Position numbers and translations under genes: made by a program
Notes under the pieces: generated by a model
Database searches by the model: none
Seen by the model: only the letters and a program-made list of their open reading frames with translations
Told to the model about the DNA's origin: nothing
Shown here: positions 53,973-61,387 of the stretch, one piece after another
Layout of the letters: each line of letters opens with the position of its first letter
Numbering within the stretch: the first letter of the stretch is position 1
Source: Azophilus sp026709365
GTDB lineage: Bacteria > Pseudomonadota > Gammaproteobacteria > Pseudomonadales > Azotimanducaceae
Direction of reading: 5' to 3'
Length of the DNA stretch: 64,000 bases
Assembly (NCBI GenBank): GCA_965200175.1
Contig: OZ241345.1
Coordinates: forward strand, 1,736,001 to 1,800,000

Positions 53973-54839
53973 TCAGCCTGCAACCAATGCGCACCAGCGG
54001 TGACAGAGCCGCTCCAGCAGCAGCCGCACGTTGGCGCTGCTCGACACAACCACCTGCAGATGGAACCACTGCAACTCGTCAATGAAGGCGAAGGTGCGCC
54101 GGTCGGCGGCAGCACAGCCGAGGCCCGGCGCGGAACCGCCCATGGCGTTGACCAGACACCGTGCCCAACGGGCGCTCAGCCGTGCCGGGTCCAAGGCCAG
54201 CATCTCCTCAACCAGCGCCGTCGTCCGCTCTCGCCCGCCCCGACCAAGTTCGCCCAGCATCTCCGCCATCGGCCGCTCCCCGTCCCTGGCCCCGGCCAAC
54301 GCCAGAAGGGGCGCGCCGTCGTAGTCGTCCAGCAACCGCCGCGCCTTGGCATCGGTCAGCCAGGTCTTGGCCACTTGGGCGTTTCGGGCTATGGCAACCT
54401 TCTGGCAGCGGCTGCGAATGGTGGGCGGCAAGGCCCCGGCGCGCTGGGTGGTGAGGATCAGATAAGTGTTTGCCGAGGGCTCCTCCAAGGTCTTCAGCAA
54501 CGCATTGGCGGCGTTGACGTTCATGCGGTCCGCATCCTCAACCACTACCGCCTTGGCCGGGGCCGTCCGCGGGGCGCCGACGCTGAAGTCGCGCAGCCGA
54601 CGAATGGCATCCACGGGAATGACGCCTTTTTCCGGGGCCAGCCAACGCAGGTCCGGATGGGCCAATCGCCGTGCTTCAGGCGCGCCCTGAACGGCGATGA
54701 CGGTCAGCGCCAACCATTCGCCAAGCACCGCAGCGCCCCATCCCGGATAGGCGCTCAGCAGCAGCGCGTGGGGCAGCCGGCCAGCCTCAATGGCGGCCCT
54801 GAGGCTCGCCTTGCTGGCTTCATGCCAAGGCAGGCTCAC
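53973..54839 (-). CDS. holB: DNA polymerase III subunit delta prime
   Basis: A 288-residue clamp-loader subunit, short compared with about 330 in E. coli. HALLLSAYPGWGAAVLGEWL replaces Walker A in the degenerate way expected of delta prime. AKAVVVEDADRMNVNAANAL then LKTLEEPSANTYLILTTQRA and LPPTIRSRCQKVAIAR carry the sensor-1 and the conserved SRC. The four-Cys zinc module seen in many homologues is absent. The ATG overlaps the tmk stop by 4 bases. Confidence 0.93.
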   Translation of the reverse strand: MSLPWHEASKASLRAAIEAGRLPHALLLSAYPGWGAAVLGEWLALTVIAVQGAPEARRLAHPDLRWLAPEKGVIPVDAIRRLRDFSVGAPRTAPAKAVVVEDADRMNVNAANALLKTLEEPSANTYLILTTQRAGALPPTIRSRCQKVAIARNAQVAKTWLTDAKARRLLDDYDGAPLLALAGARDGERPMAEMLGELGRGGRERTTALVEEMLALDPARLSARWARCLVNAMGGSAPGLGCAAADRRTFAFIDELQWFHLQVVVSSSANVRLLLERLCHRWCALVAG

Positions 54840-55492
54840 TGGCCCTCCCGGCTGGCGGCCTGTTCGGACAGGTGCGCCGCAATCAAAGGGCGCAGGGCGG
54901 CGGCAACGGCATCGCCCACCTCCTTGACCGGACGCGCGGCATCGATCACCACAATGCGCTCATGACGCCTGGCCCGCGACAAGTATCCCTCCCGCACCCG
55001 GCGGAAGAAATCCGCTCCCTCGCGCTCAAAGCGGTCGGCGCCCTTGCGATCGTCCATGCGCTGCGCAGCGGCGTTCAGCGGAGCATCCAGGAGCAACGTC
55101 AAATTGGGCTGCAAGCCGCCTTGCGCCAAGGACTCCAATTGGCCAATGGCGACCTCGCTCACCCCCCGCGCACCGCCTTGGTAGGCGTAGGTGGCGTCAG
55201 TGAAGCGCTCGCTGACCACCCACAGGCCAGCCTTGAGCGCCGGAAGAATCCGGGCCTCCAGATGCTGGCTGCGGGCGGCAAAGACCAACAGCAGCTCGGC
55301 GAGGCTGGCCACGTCCTCATCACGCACTTCGAGCAGCAAGCGCCTGATTTGCTCCGCCAGCGGCGTGCCGCCGGGCTCCCGCGTGGCGATGTGGTCGATG
55401 CCCGCCTCGTCCAGCAACCGCCCGATGCAAGCCACCTGGGTGCTCTTGCCCACCCCATCGATGCCCTCCAAGGTGATGAATTTGCCTCTCAC
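54836..55492 (-). CDS. tmk: Thymidylate kinase
   Basis: A 218-residue dTMP kinase in the dTTP pathway. P-loop EGIDGVGKSTQ (residues 9-19), TREPGGTPLAEQIR (the DRX/Arg region), ERFTDATYAYQGGARGV and DRFEREGADFFRRVREGYLS (lid). Between mltG and holB as in Gammaproteobacteria. The mltG-tmk gap holds repeat A6. Confidence 0.96.
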   Translation of the reverse strand: MRGKFITLEGIDGVGKSTQVACIGRLLDEAGIDHIATREPGGTPLAEQIRRLLLEVRDEDVASLAELLLVFAARSQHLEARILPALKAGLWVVSERFTDATYAYQGGARGVSEVAIGQLESLAQGGLQPNLTLLLDAPLNAAAQRMDDRKGADRFEREGADFFRRVREGYLSRARRHERIVVIDAARPVKEVGDAVAAALRPLIAAHLSEQAASREGQ

Positions 55493-55572
55493 TCGCCCAG
55501 CGCCGATTCCGCAGTCAACAACGCTACATTACCAAAGATCGGGCGTCGCTCCCTCGTTCGCGAAGGGCGGGG

Positions 55573-55671
55573 CCTGTGCGGGCTCAGAAATCCGTCGGAA
55601 CCTGACCTAAGCGACGAGCGCGGGGTTTCGCACGGTGAAACTCCATCCGCGCCCGCTACGCGGGCGCGCCT
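55573..55671 (+). repeat. Dispersed repeat family A, full copy (A6)
   Basis: Reads CTGTGCGGGCTCAGAAATCC, TCGGAACCTGACCTAAGCGA, a degenerate GGTTTCGC…GTGAAACTCC hairpin and a perfect 8-bp hairpin GCGCCCGC-TAC-GCGGGCGC. In the 278-base mltG-tmk gap inside an otherwise compact gene block. Confidence 0.8.
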
Positions 55672-55795
55672 GCGCTCCTTGGCTGAGGGGGCTTTCAGGC
55701 AAGGAGCGGGGTCTCGCGCTCCTCGGCTGAGGAGGCTTTACTTGCGGGGGGCTAGCCCCTCGCTCCCCAGCTAAAGGCTCTTTACTTGCGGGGCG
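55672..55795. repeat. Local imperfect direct repeats at the end of mltG
   Basis: CTCCTTGGCTGAGGGGGCTT (55676), GCTCCTCGGCTGAGGAGGCT (55718) and CTCCCCAGCTAAAGGCTCTT (55763) are related units. TTTACTTGCGGGG occurs at 55737 and 55779. The last unit overlaps the mltG stop codon. Confidence 0.5.
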
Positions 55796-56844
55796 TGGCT
55801 TTGGCGGCGGTTCAACTGGAACCTTCGAACCGCACGGTTGTGGGCGTCCAAGGTGGCCGAAAACTCGCTTGAGCCGTCGCCGCGGGCGACAAAGTAGAGG
55901 TAGTCGGCGCCGCTCGGGTGCAGCGCCGCCGCCAGCGCGGCCCTGCCCGGCAAGGCGATGGGGGTCGGCGGCAGGCCCTTGTGAACGTAGGTGTTGTAGG
56001 GCGTGGGCCGGCGCAAGTGAGCCCGGGTCAGATTGCCGTCGAACTGCTCGCCGAGTCCGTAGATGACCGTTGGGTCGGCCTGCAGGCGCATGTTCCGCTC
56101 CAGGCGCGCCGCAAACACTTGGCTGACATGGGCGCGGTCTTCGGCCCGGCTGGTTTCCTTCTCGACCAAGGAGGCCGCAATCAGCGCTTCATAAGGGTTC
56201 GCATAAGGCAGGTCCGGCGAACGGTCCGCCCAAGCGGATTCCAGCTCCATGCGCATCTTGGCGTGGGCGCGAAGCAGCAGGGAGCGGTCATCATCACCGG
56301 CATTGAACGCATAGGTGTCGGGAAAGAACCAGCCTTCGCCATGCGCGCCAAACTCCAGCGCGATCGCCAGGTCGAGGTCCGCCAGCAGCGTTTCCGGACG
56401 GGCCGCGCCGAGCGTGTGCGCCAACCGCGCATCCTCGCCCAAAGCGTTGAGCACGTCGGCGATGCGGCTGCCTTCGAGGATGCGGAATGAATGAACAACC
56501 ACGTCGCCAGCCAGCAGGCGGGCCACCAATCCCGCCAGGGTCTCCCCGGCCACCACCCTGTACTCACCCGCCTTAAGCCGCTCCGCATCGCCTGTGAAAC
56601 GCATGGCCCAAGGCAGCAGGCGAGCGTGCTCCGCCCATCCGGCAGCGTCGATTTTGGAGGCCAAATCCACCGCCGTGTCCCCGGCTTGCAAAGTCAGCAC
56701 GGCGGGCGACGCCAAGTTCAAGGGGGCCGTCCACCAGCGATCGATCCACCAAACGGCGACTGCGGCGGCAAGCGCCAAGGCGCCGAGCAGTCCACTGGCC
56801 GCTGCGGCAGCGCGGGAGAAGGGCAAGCGAGGTTTCATGGCCAT
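55771..56844 (-). CDS. mltG: Endolytic murein transglycosylase
   Basis: A 357-residue YceG/MltG inner-membrane enzyme that cleaves nascent glycan strands. One N-terminal helix (LLGALALAAAVAVWWIDRWW), then a LysM-like region (LTLQAGDTAVDLASKIDAAG) and the catalytic domain with Glu in AASLVEKETSRAEDRAHVSQ. Typical NMRLQADPTVIYGLG, YNTYVHKGLPPTPIALPGRA and SGADYLYFVARGDGSSEFS follow. Its last codons lie in the local repeat, so the tail (QSHAPQVKSL) may be repeat-derived. Between fabF (gap 25 bases) and tmk; pabC, usually here, is absent. Confidence 0.94.
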   Translation of the reverse strand: MAMKPRLPFSRAAAAASGLLGALALAAAVAVWWIDRWWTAPLNLASPAVLTLQAGDTAVDLASKIDAAGWAEHARLLPWAMRFTGDAERLKAGEYRVVAGETLAGLVARLLAGDVVVHSFRILEGSRIADVLNALGEDARLAHTLGAARPETLLADLDLAIALEFGAHGEGWFFPDTYAFNAGDDDRSLLLRAHAKMRMELESAWADRSPDLPYANPYEALIAASLVEKETSRAEDRAHVSQVFAARLERNMRLQADPTVIYGLGEQFDGNLTRAHLRRPTPYNTYVHKGLPPTPIALPGRAALAAALHPSGADYLYFVARGDGSSEFSATLDAHNRAVRRFQLNRRQSHAPQVKSL

Positions 56845-56869
56845 GCCCGGAACGCCTCAGCCCAAAAGT

Positions 56870-58105
56870 TCACACGGCTCCGAAGATCACCGTGCCGTTG
56901 GTGCCGCCGAAACCGAAGGAATTGCTCAAGCCGATGCGCAGGCTGGCCGGGCGGGCCTGATTCGGCACATAGTCAAGGTCGCATCCATCGCCCGGACAGT
57001 GCAGGTTGATGGTCGGCGGACAAATCTGGTCGCGCAGCGCCAGGATGGTGAAGATCGCCTCCACCGAACCCGCCGCGCCGAGCATGTGGCCAGTCATGGA
57101 CTTGGTGGAACTGACCGGCAGGCGCGCATCGTCGCCAAAGACGTGCTTGATCATCTTCGTTTCAGCCACGTCGCCCAAGGGCGTGGAGGTGCCGTGGGCA
57201 TTGATGTAGTCGATGTCCGAAGGGCGCAGGCCCGCATCGGCAATGGCGTTCTCCATGCAGGCAATGCCGCCGGCGCCGTCCTCCCTGGGGCTCGTGATGT
57301 GATGGGCGTCCGCGCTCATGCCGAAGCCGAGCAGCTCCGCATGGATGGCTGCGCCGCGCTGCTGCGCGCGTTCGTACTCCTCCAGCACCAGGACGCCCGC
57401 GCCGTCGCCGAGCACAAAGCCGTCCCGGTCCTTGTCCCACGGACGGCTGGCGGCCTCCGGGGCGTCGTTGCGGGTGGACAGCGCCTTCATGTTGCTGAAT
57501 CCAGCGATCGAGGTGGGCGAGGTGCCGAACTCAGCGCCGCCCGCGACCATGACGTCGGCGTCGCCATGCTGAATCATCCGTGCCGCCATGCCAAGGTTGT
57601 GGGTGCCTGTGGTGCAGGCGGTGACCACGGCAACGTTCGGGCCTTGGTAGCCGTACATGATGGAAAGGTGGCCGCCGATCATGTTGGCGATGGCGCCCGG
57701 CACGAAAAAGGGCGACACCCGGCGCGGGCCGCCCTTCTCCAAGGTTGATCGAGTCCTCTCGATGCTGTTGATGCCGCCAATGCCGGAGCCGACCGCAAAT
57801 CCGTAGCGGTGCGCATCCTCGGGGTGGCTCGGCAGGCCCGCATCGGCAATGGCTTGAACGCCTGCGGCAATGCCGTACTGGATGAACTCATCGCAACGCC
57901 GGGCTTCCTTGCGCTCCATGTAGCGCTCGACATCGAAGTCCCGCACCTGCCCGGCGAAAGTGACGGCAAAGCCAGTGGTGTCGAAGGTGTTGATGGGCGC
58001 GATGCCGCTGGTGCCAGCGACGGCGGCACTCCAAGCCTCGGCAACGGTGTTGCCCAAGGGGGAGACCACGCCTAAGCCGGTGACGGCAACCCTACGGCCC
58101 GTCAT
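56870..58105 (-). CDS. fabF: 3-oxoacyl-[acyl-carrier-protein] synthase II
   Basis: A 411-residue KAS II for fatty-acid elongation. N-terminus RRVAVTGLGVVSPLGNTVAE. The catalytic Cys is in VVTACTTGTHNLGMAARMI, and the two His are in NAHGTSTPLGDVAETKMIKH and KSMTGHMLGAAGSVEAIFTI. The terminal SNSFGFGGTNGTVIFG is canonical. Follows acpP by 47 bases. Confidence 0.97.
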   Translation of the reverse strand: MTGRRVAVTGLGVVSPLGNTVAEAWSAAVAGTSGIAPINTFDTTGFAVTFAGQVRDFDVERYMERKEARRCDEFIQYGIAAGVQAIADAGLPSHPEDAHRYGFAVGSGIGGINSIERTRSTLEKGGPRRVSPFFVPGAIANMIGGHLSIMYGYQGPNVAVVTACTTGTHNLGMAARMIQHGDADVMVAGGAEFGTSPTSIAGFSNMKALSTRNDAPEAASRPWDKDRDGFVLGDGAGVLVLEEYERAQQRGAAIHAELLGFGMSADAHHITSPREDGAGGIACMENAIADAGLRPSDIDYINAHGTSTPLGDVAETKMIKHVFGDDARLPVSSTKSMTGHMLGAAGSVEAIFTILALRDQICPPTINLHCPGDGCDLDYVPNQARPASLRIGLSNSFGFGGTNGTVIFGAV

Positions 58106-58152
58106 GCCCTGTCCCCTTCGCGGAACCGGGGCGAACTGAGGACGTGCATGAA

Positions 58153-58386
58153 CTACTGGTTATGGGCGATGTAGTCGATGGCTTCCTTGACCGTCGTGAT
58201 CTTCTCCGCTTCTTCGTCGGGAATCTCGGTCTCAAACTCCTCCTCGAGCGCCATGACCAATTCAACGGTATCCAAGGAATCGGCGCCTAGATCTTCGACG
58301 AAGGAAGCTTCATCCTTGACGTCCTCCTCCTTGACGCCAAGTTGTTCGCAAATAAGCTTTTTGACTCGTTCTTCAACGCTGCTCAT
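58153..58386 (-). CDS. acpP: Acyl carrier protein
   Basis: 77 acidic residues. Ser37 in the DSL motif (EDLGADSLDTVELVMALEEE) is the phosphopantetheine site. Standard fatty-acid ACP. First gene of the fabF-mltG-tmk-holB-pilZ block in this window; fabG and fabD are expected upstream but are not present here, where a nuclease gene diverges instead. Confidence 0.97.
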   Translation of the reverse strand: MSSVEERVKKLICEQLGVKEEDVKDEASFVEDLGADSLDTVELVMALEEEFETEIPDEEAEKITTVKEAIDYIAHNQ

Positions 58387-58530
58387 GCCTTAGGTGTCTC
58401 CCAATGAGGTTCCGCGATGCGGGGCAGGCGGATTCTAAAGCGGCCCCCTAGACCAATTCAAGGCAAATTGCACGGCAACGCCCTGCACCTACCCGGCGGA
58501 CTGGCCGAAATGAAGCCACGAAGCCCGTGC

Positions 58531-58536
58531 TACACT
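58531..58536 (+). promoter_or_regulatory. -10 box directly before the secreted nuclease start
   Basis: TACACT ends 6 bases before the ATG at 58543; no Shine-Dalgarno. Leaderless transcript suspected. Confidence 0.4.
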
Positions 58537-58542
58537 CCGGGC

Positions 58543-59895
58543 ATGGGGCTGATCAATAAGCACCACGGTCCCAAGACCATGCGGTGTGTCTGCGGGCTCT
58601 CCCTGAGCGCCGCTTCTTGGGGCGACGGAAAACGGCGCCGGGCGCGCTGGACGGCGTGGCCTTTGCTGGGCGTGATGTTCTGCACCGCCGCCCATGCCGC
58701 GGAAATCCCCTACTTCCCATCGGCGAGCGACCCCGACCGAGAGGGTTTTGTGCGCCTAATCAACCACAGCGGACTGACAGGCTCGGTCACCATCGCCGCC
58801 AAGGACGATGCGGGAAACCAAGCCGGTCCGGTCAGCCTGTCCATCGGCGCCCATGCGGCCACCCACTTCAACTCCGCGGATCTGGAGTTCGGCAATGCCA
58901 GCAAGGGGATCGCCGGCGTCGGTGGCGGCGTGGGCGACTGGCGGCTTTTGATCAGCAGCAGCGATGCCGACATTGAGGCGCTCGCCTACCTGCGCGTTCG
59001 GGGCGGCTTCCTGACGGCCATGCTTGATGCCGTCCCCCTGATTGGCGAACGCCACCGGATCGCAACCTTCAACCCGGCCAGCAATCATCGGCAGCGCAGC
59101 CTGCTGCGGCTGGTGAACGGTGGGGGCACGGCGGCCCGGGTTTCGGTTGACGGCATCGACGATGCCGGCCAAAGGGGCGGCGTTGTTCTTTCCATTCCCG
59201 CTGGCGTTGCGCTGACCGTTGACGCCGAGGCATTGGAGGCCGGCATCGCGCCCGGCGAGTGGCAGCAGGGGGCGGACATTGAGGGCGCACTGGGGGACGG
59301 CAACGGCAAGTGGCGACTGCTGCTCTCCAGCGACCGCCCGTTGACGGTGATGAACCTGATGGCCACCCCGGAAGGCCATGTGACCAGCCTCTCAGCAACG
59401 CGTGGGCATCGTTGGCGCGGGGTGGCGGTGGCCCCGGAGTCCCGTTGCGCCGGCGCGGCCTATGACCGCGGGGAGTACGGAACCGGGCATCGAGCCTTGG
59501 AGGATGACATCGCCGAGCGGTTCGGGGGCAGGCTCTCTCCCTATTCCTGCATGCGGTTCGGCTCTGCGGACGCCTTTGAGGTTGACCACATCGTGGCGTT
59601 GGCTGAGGCGCATCGCAGCGGCATGTGCGGGAGGGACGCGGAGGTCAAGCGCGCCTTTGCGGGCGATGTGCTGAACCTCGCGCTGGCCGCGCCCTCGGTC
59701 AACCGCGCCAAGGGCGCTAAGGACGCCCTCGACTGGCTTCCGGAGCGGAATCGGTGCTGGTACGCGAACCGGGTTTTGGAGGTCAAGCGCCGGCACCGGC
59801 TGTCCGTGGATGCGGATGAGGCGGCCGCGCTTGAGGCCGAGCTGTCCCTATGCGACGGGGATATCGAGCCCGCAGGATTGTGCATGGACGAATAG
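58543..59895 (+). CDS. Secreted HNH-type nuclease with two beta-repeat domains
   Basis: About 450 residues. A long basic n-region then WTAWPLLGVMFCTAAHA (signal, cleavage before AEIPYF). Two homologous beta-rich repeats of about 110 residues follow: the first has GFVRLINHSGLTGSVTIAAK and DWRLLISSSDADIEALAYLR, the second SLLRLVNGGGTAARVSVDGI and KWRLLLSSDRPLTVMNLMAT. The C-terminal domain is DUF1524-like HNH: FEVDHIVALAEAHRSGMCGR, VLNLALAAPSVNRAKGAKDA and DWLPERNRCWYANRVLEVKR. Cys residues suggest extracytoplasmic disulfides. The start is uncertain: 58510, 58543 or 58579. It may digest external DNA for nutrition or competition. Confidence 0.8.
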   Translation: MGLINKHHGPKTMRCVCGLSLSAASWGDGKRRRARWTAWPLLGVMFCTAAHAAEIPYFPSASDPDREGFVRLINHSGLTGSVTIAAKDDAGNQAGPVSLSIGAHAATHFNSADLEFGNASKGIAGVGGGVGDWRLLISSSDADIEALAYLRVRGGFLTAMLDAVPLIGERHRIATFNPASNHRQRSLLRLVNGGGTAARVSVDGIDDAGQRGGVVLSIPAGVALTVDAEALEAGIAPGEWQQGADIEGALGDGNGKWRLLLSSDRPLTVMNLMATPEGHVTSLSATRGHRWRGVAVAPESRCAGAAYDRGEYGTGHRALEDDIAERFGGRLSPYSCMRFGSADAFEVDHIVALAEAHRSGMCGRDAEVKRAFAGDVLNLALAAPSVNRAKGAKDALDWLPERNRCWYANRVLEVKRRHRLSVDADEAAALEAELSLCDGDIEPAGLCMDE

Positions 59896-60084
59896 GACTG
59901 AACGGGGCTCACTCCGGTCAACATCAGGAGAGCAATCAAGCGAACGCAAGTCCCGCGACGCAATCTGATTGCGCCAACCCAATCAAAGATCGCGCTATTG
60001 TTCTTGACAAGGCCCATGGGCAAACCCGCACAAGATTGGCACCAGCCTAAGTTCAACCGGACGCAAATCGCTCCACATATTCTG

Positions 60085-60119
60085 ATTACTCTATTGAGTA
60101 ATTTTGCTCAATGGAGTAA
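60085..60119 (+). promoter_or_regulatory. Candidate operator/promoter of the DUF4143-NACHT operon
   Basis: Perfect 7-bp inverted repeat ATTACTC-TATT-GAGTAAT (60085-60102), a second pair ATTGAG/CTCAAT (60093-60098 and 60107-60112) and a third GAGTAA (60114-60119), all in an A/T-rich stretch ending 10 bases before the ATG. The remaining bases from 59896 show no gene. Confidence 0.55.
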
Positions 60120-60128
60120 ATTACAGGC

Positions 60129-61387
60129 ATGGAAACCTACCAGCGTCCGCACGTCGCCCTGTTGCTCGACCGTCTATGTGAACCGCCAAAAGGCGGATCA
60201 TCTCGATCTTCGGGCCGCGACAGACGGGCAAGACAACCATCGTGCAGCAAGCGTTGCGCAGCATTCAACGGTCTCACCTCTATGTGGACGTTGACCAGCC
60301 GGAGTCCGCCAGTGCTGGGCTGCCACCCCAATCAAGCACCGCATTTCTGTCCGGCCAAGCTCGGCGTGATGCGGAGTGGCTGCTGCGGATTTGGGAGGAT
60401 GCCCGCCAGAAAGCCGACGAGTCACCGCACGGCGCAATCCTAGCCATCGACGAAATCCAAAAAGTCCCCCAATGGTCCGAGATCGTCAAAGGCTTGTGGG
60501 ACCGAGACCGTGCGGAGAACCGCCCGTTGCATGTTGTGATCCTCGGCTCAGCGCCGTTGCTCATGCAGTCCGGCCTCAATGAGAGCTTGGCGGGCCGCTT
60601 TGAGCCCTTAAGCGTCGCTCATTGGGGATTGGAGGAGATGGCCCGCGCCTTCGACTTCGATTTGTCCACCTACCTTTACTTTGGCGGCTACCCCGGAGCC
60701 GCCCACCTTGTGAACGAGGAACCGCGCTGGCGGGACTACGTGCTCGGCGCACTGGTCGCGCCCAATATCGAGCGCGACATCCTAGCTATGACCCGGGTGG
60801 ACAAACCGGCCCTGTTGAAGCGGCTGTACAGCATCGGAAGTCAATATTCCGGGCAGATCATGCCCTTTAACAAGATGCTCGGGCAACTGGCCGATGCGGG
60901 CAACACGACGACCTTGGCGCGGCACTTGGACCTGTTGGGCAATGCAGGCCTGCTGACGGGTTTGCAGAACTACTCGGAAAACACCCTGCGCAGGACACGG
61001 GCCTCCAGCCCCAAGCTCAACGTGCTGAACACCGCGCTGATGACCGCCGAATCCGGCTACGCCTTCGCCGAGGCGAAGGCTGATCGCACCTTCTGGGGCC
61101 GGATCGTCGAGAGCGCGGTCGGCGCCCATCTGCTCAACACCGCGACGCAGGACATCAAGGTCCACTACTGGCGGGAAGGCCGGAACGAACTGGATTTCGT
61201 CCTGAAGCGCGGTGCGCGTCTAGTGGCCGTAGAAGTCAAAAGCGGGAGCCGCACAAGGCCCGCGCCGGGCTTGGAGGCGTTCAAACAGCGCTTCGATCCC
61301 CACAGCGCTCTAATGGTCGGCGAGACGGGCATTGCGCTGCATGAATTCCTGTGCGCGCCGGCCGCCCATTGGTTCGACTCCTCATGA
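60129..61387 (+). pseudogene. AAA ATPase with DUF4143 domain, frameshifted
   Basis: The ATG at 60129 begins METYQRPHVALLLDRLCEPP, the normal family start, but the frame is lost at the A4 run 60188-60191. Adding one A (or a -1 slip) gives KRRIISIFGPRQTGKTTIVQ with Walker A intact. The main frame then continues as ILAIDEIQKVPQWSEIVKGL (Walker B), VVILGSAPLLMQSGLNESLA, and the nuclease-like FVLKRGARLVAVEVKSGSRT near the end. It overlaps the NACHT-like gene by 4 bases (ATGA). It could be a sequencing error, a programmed frameshift or a true pseudogene. Confidence 0.8.
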
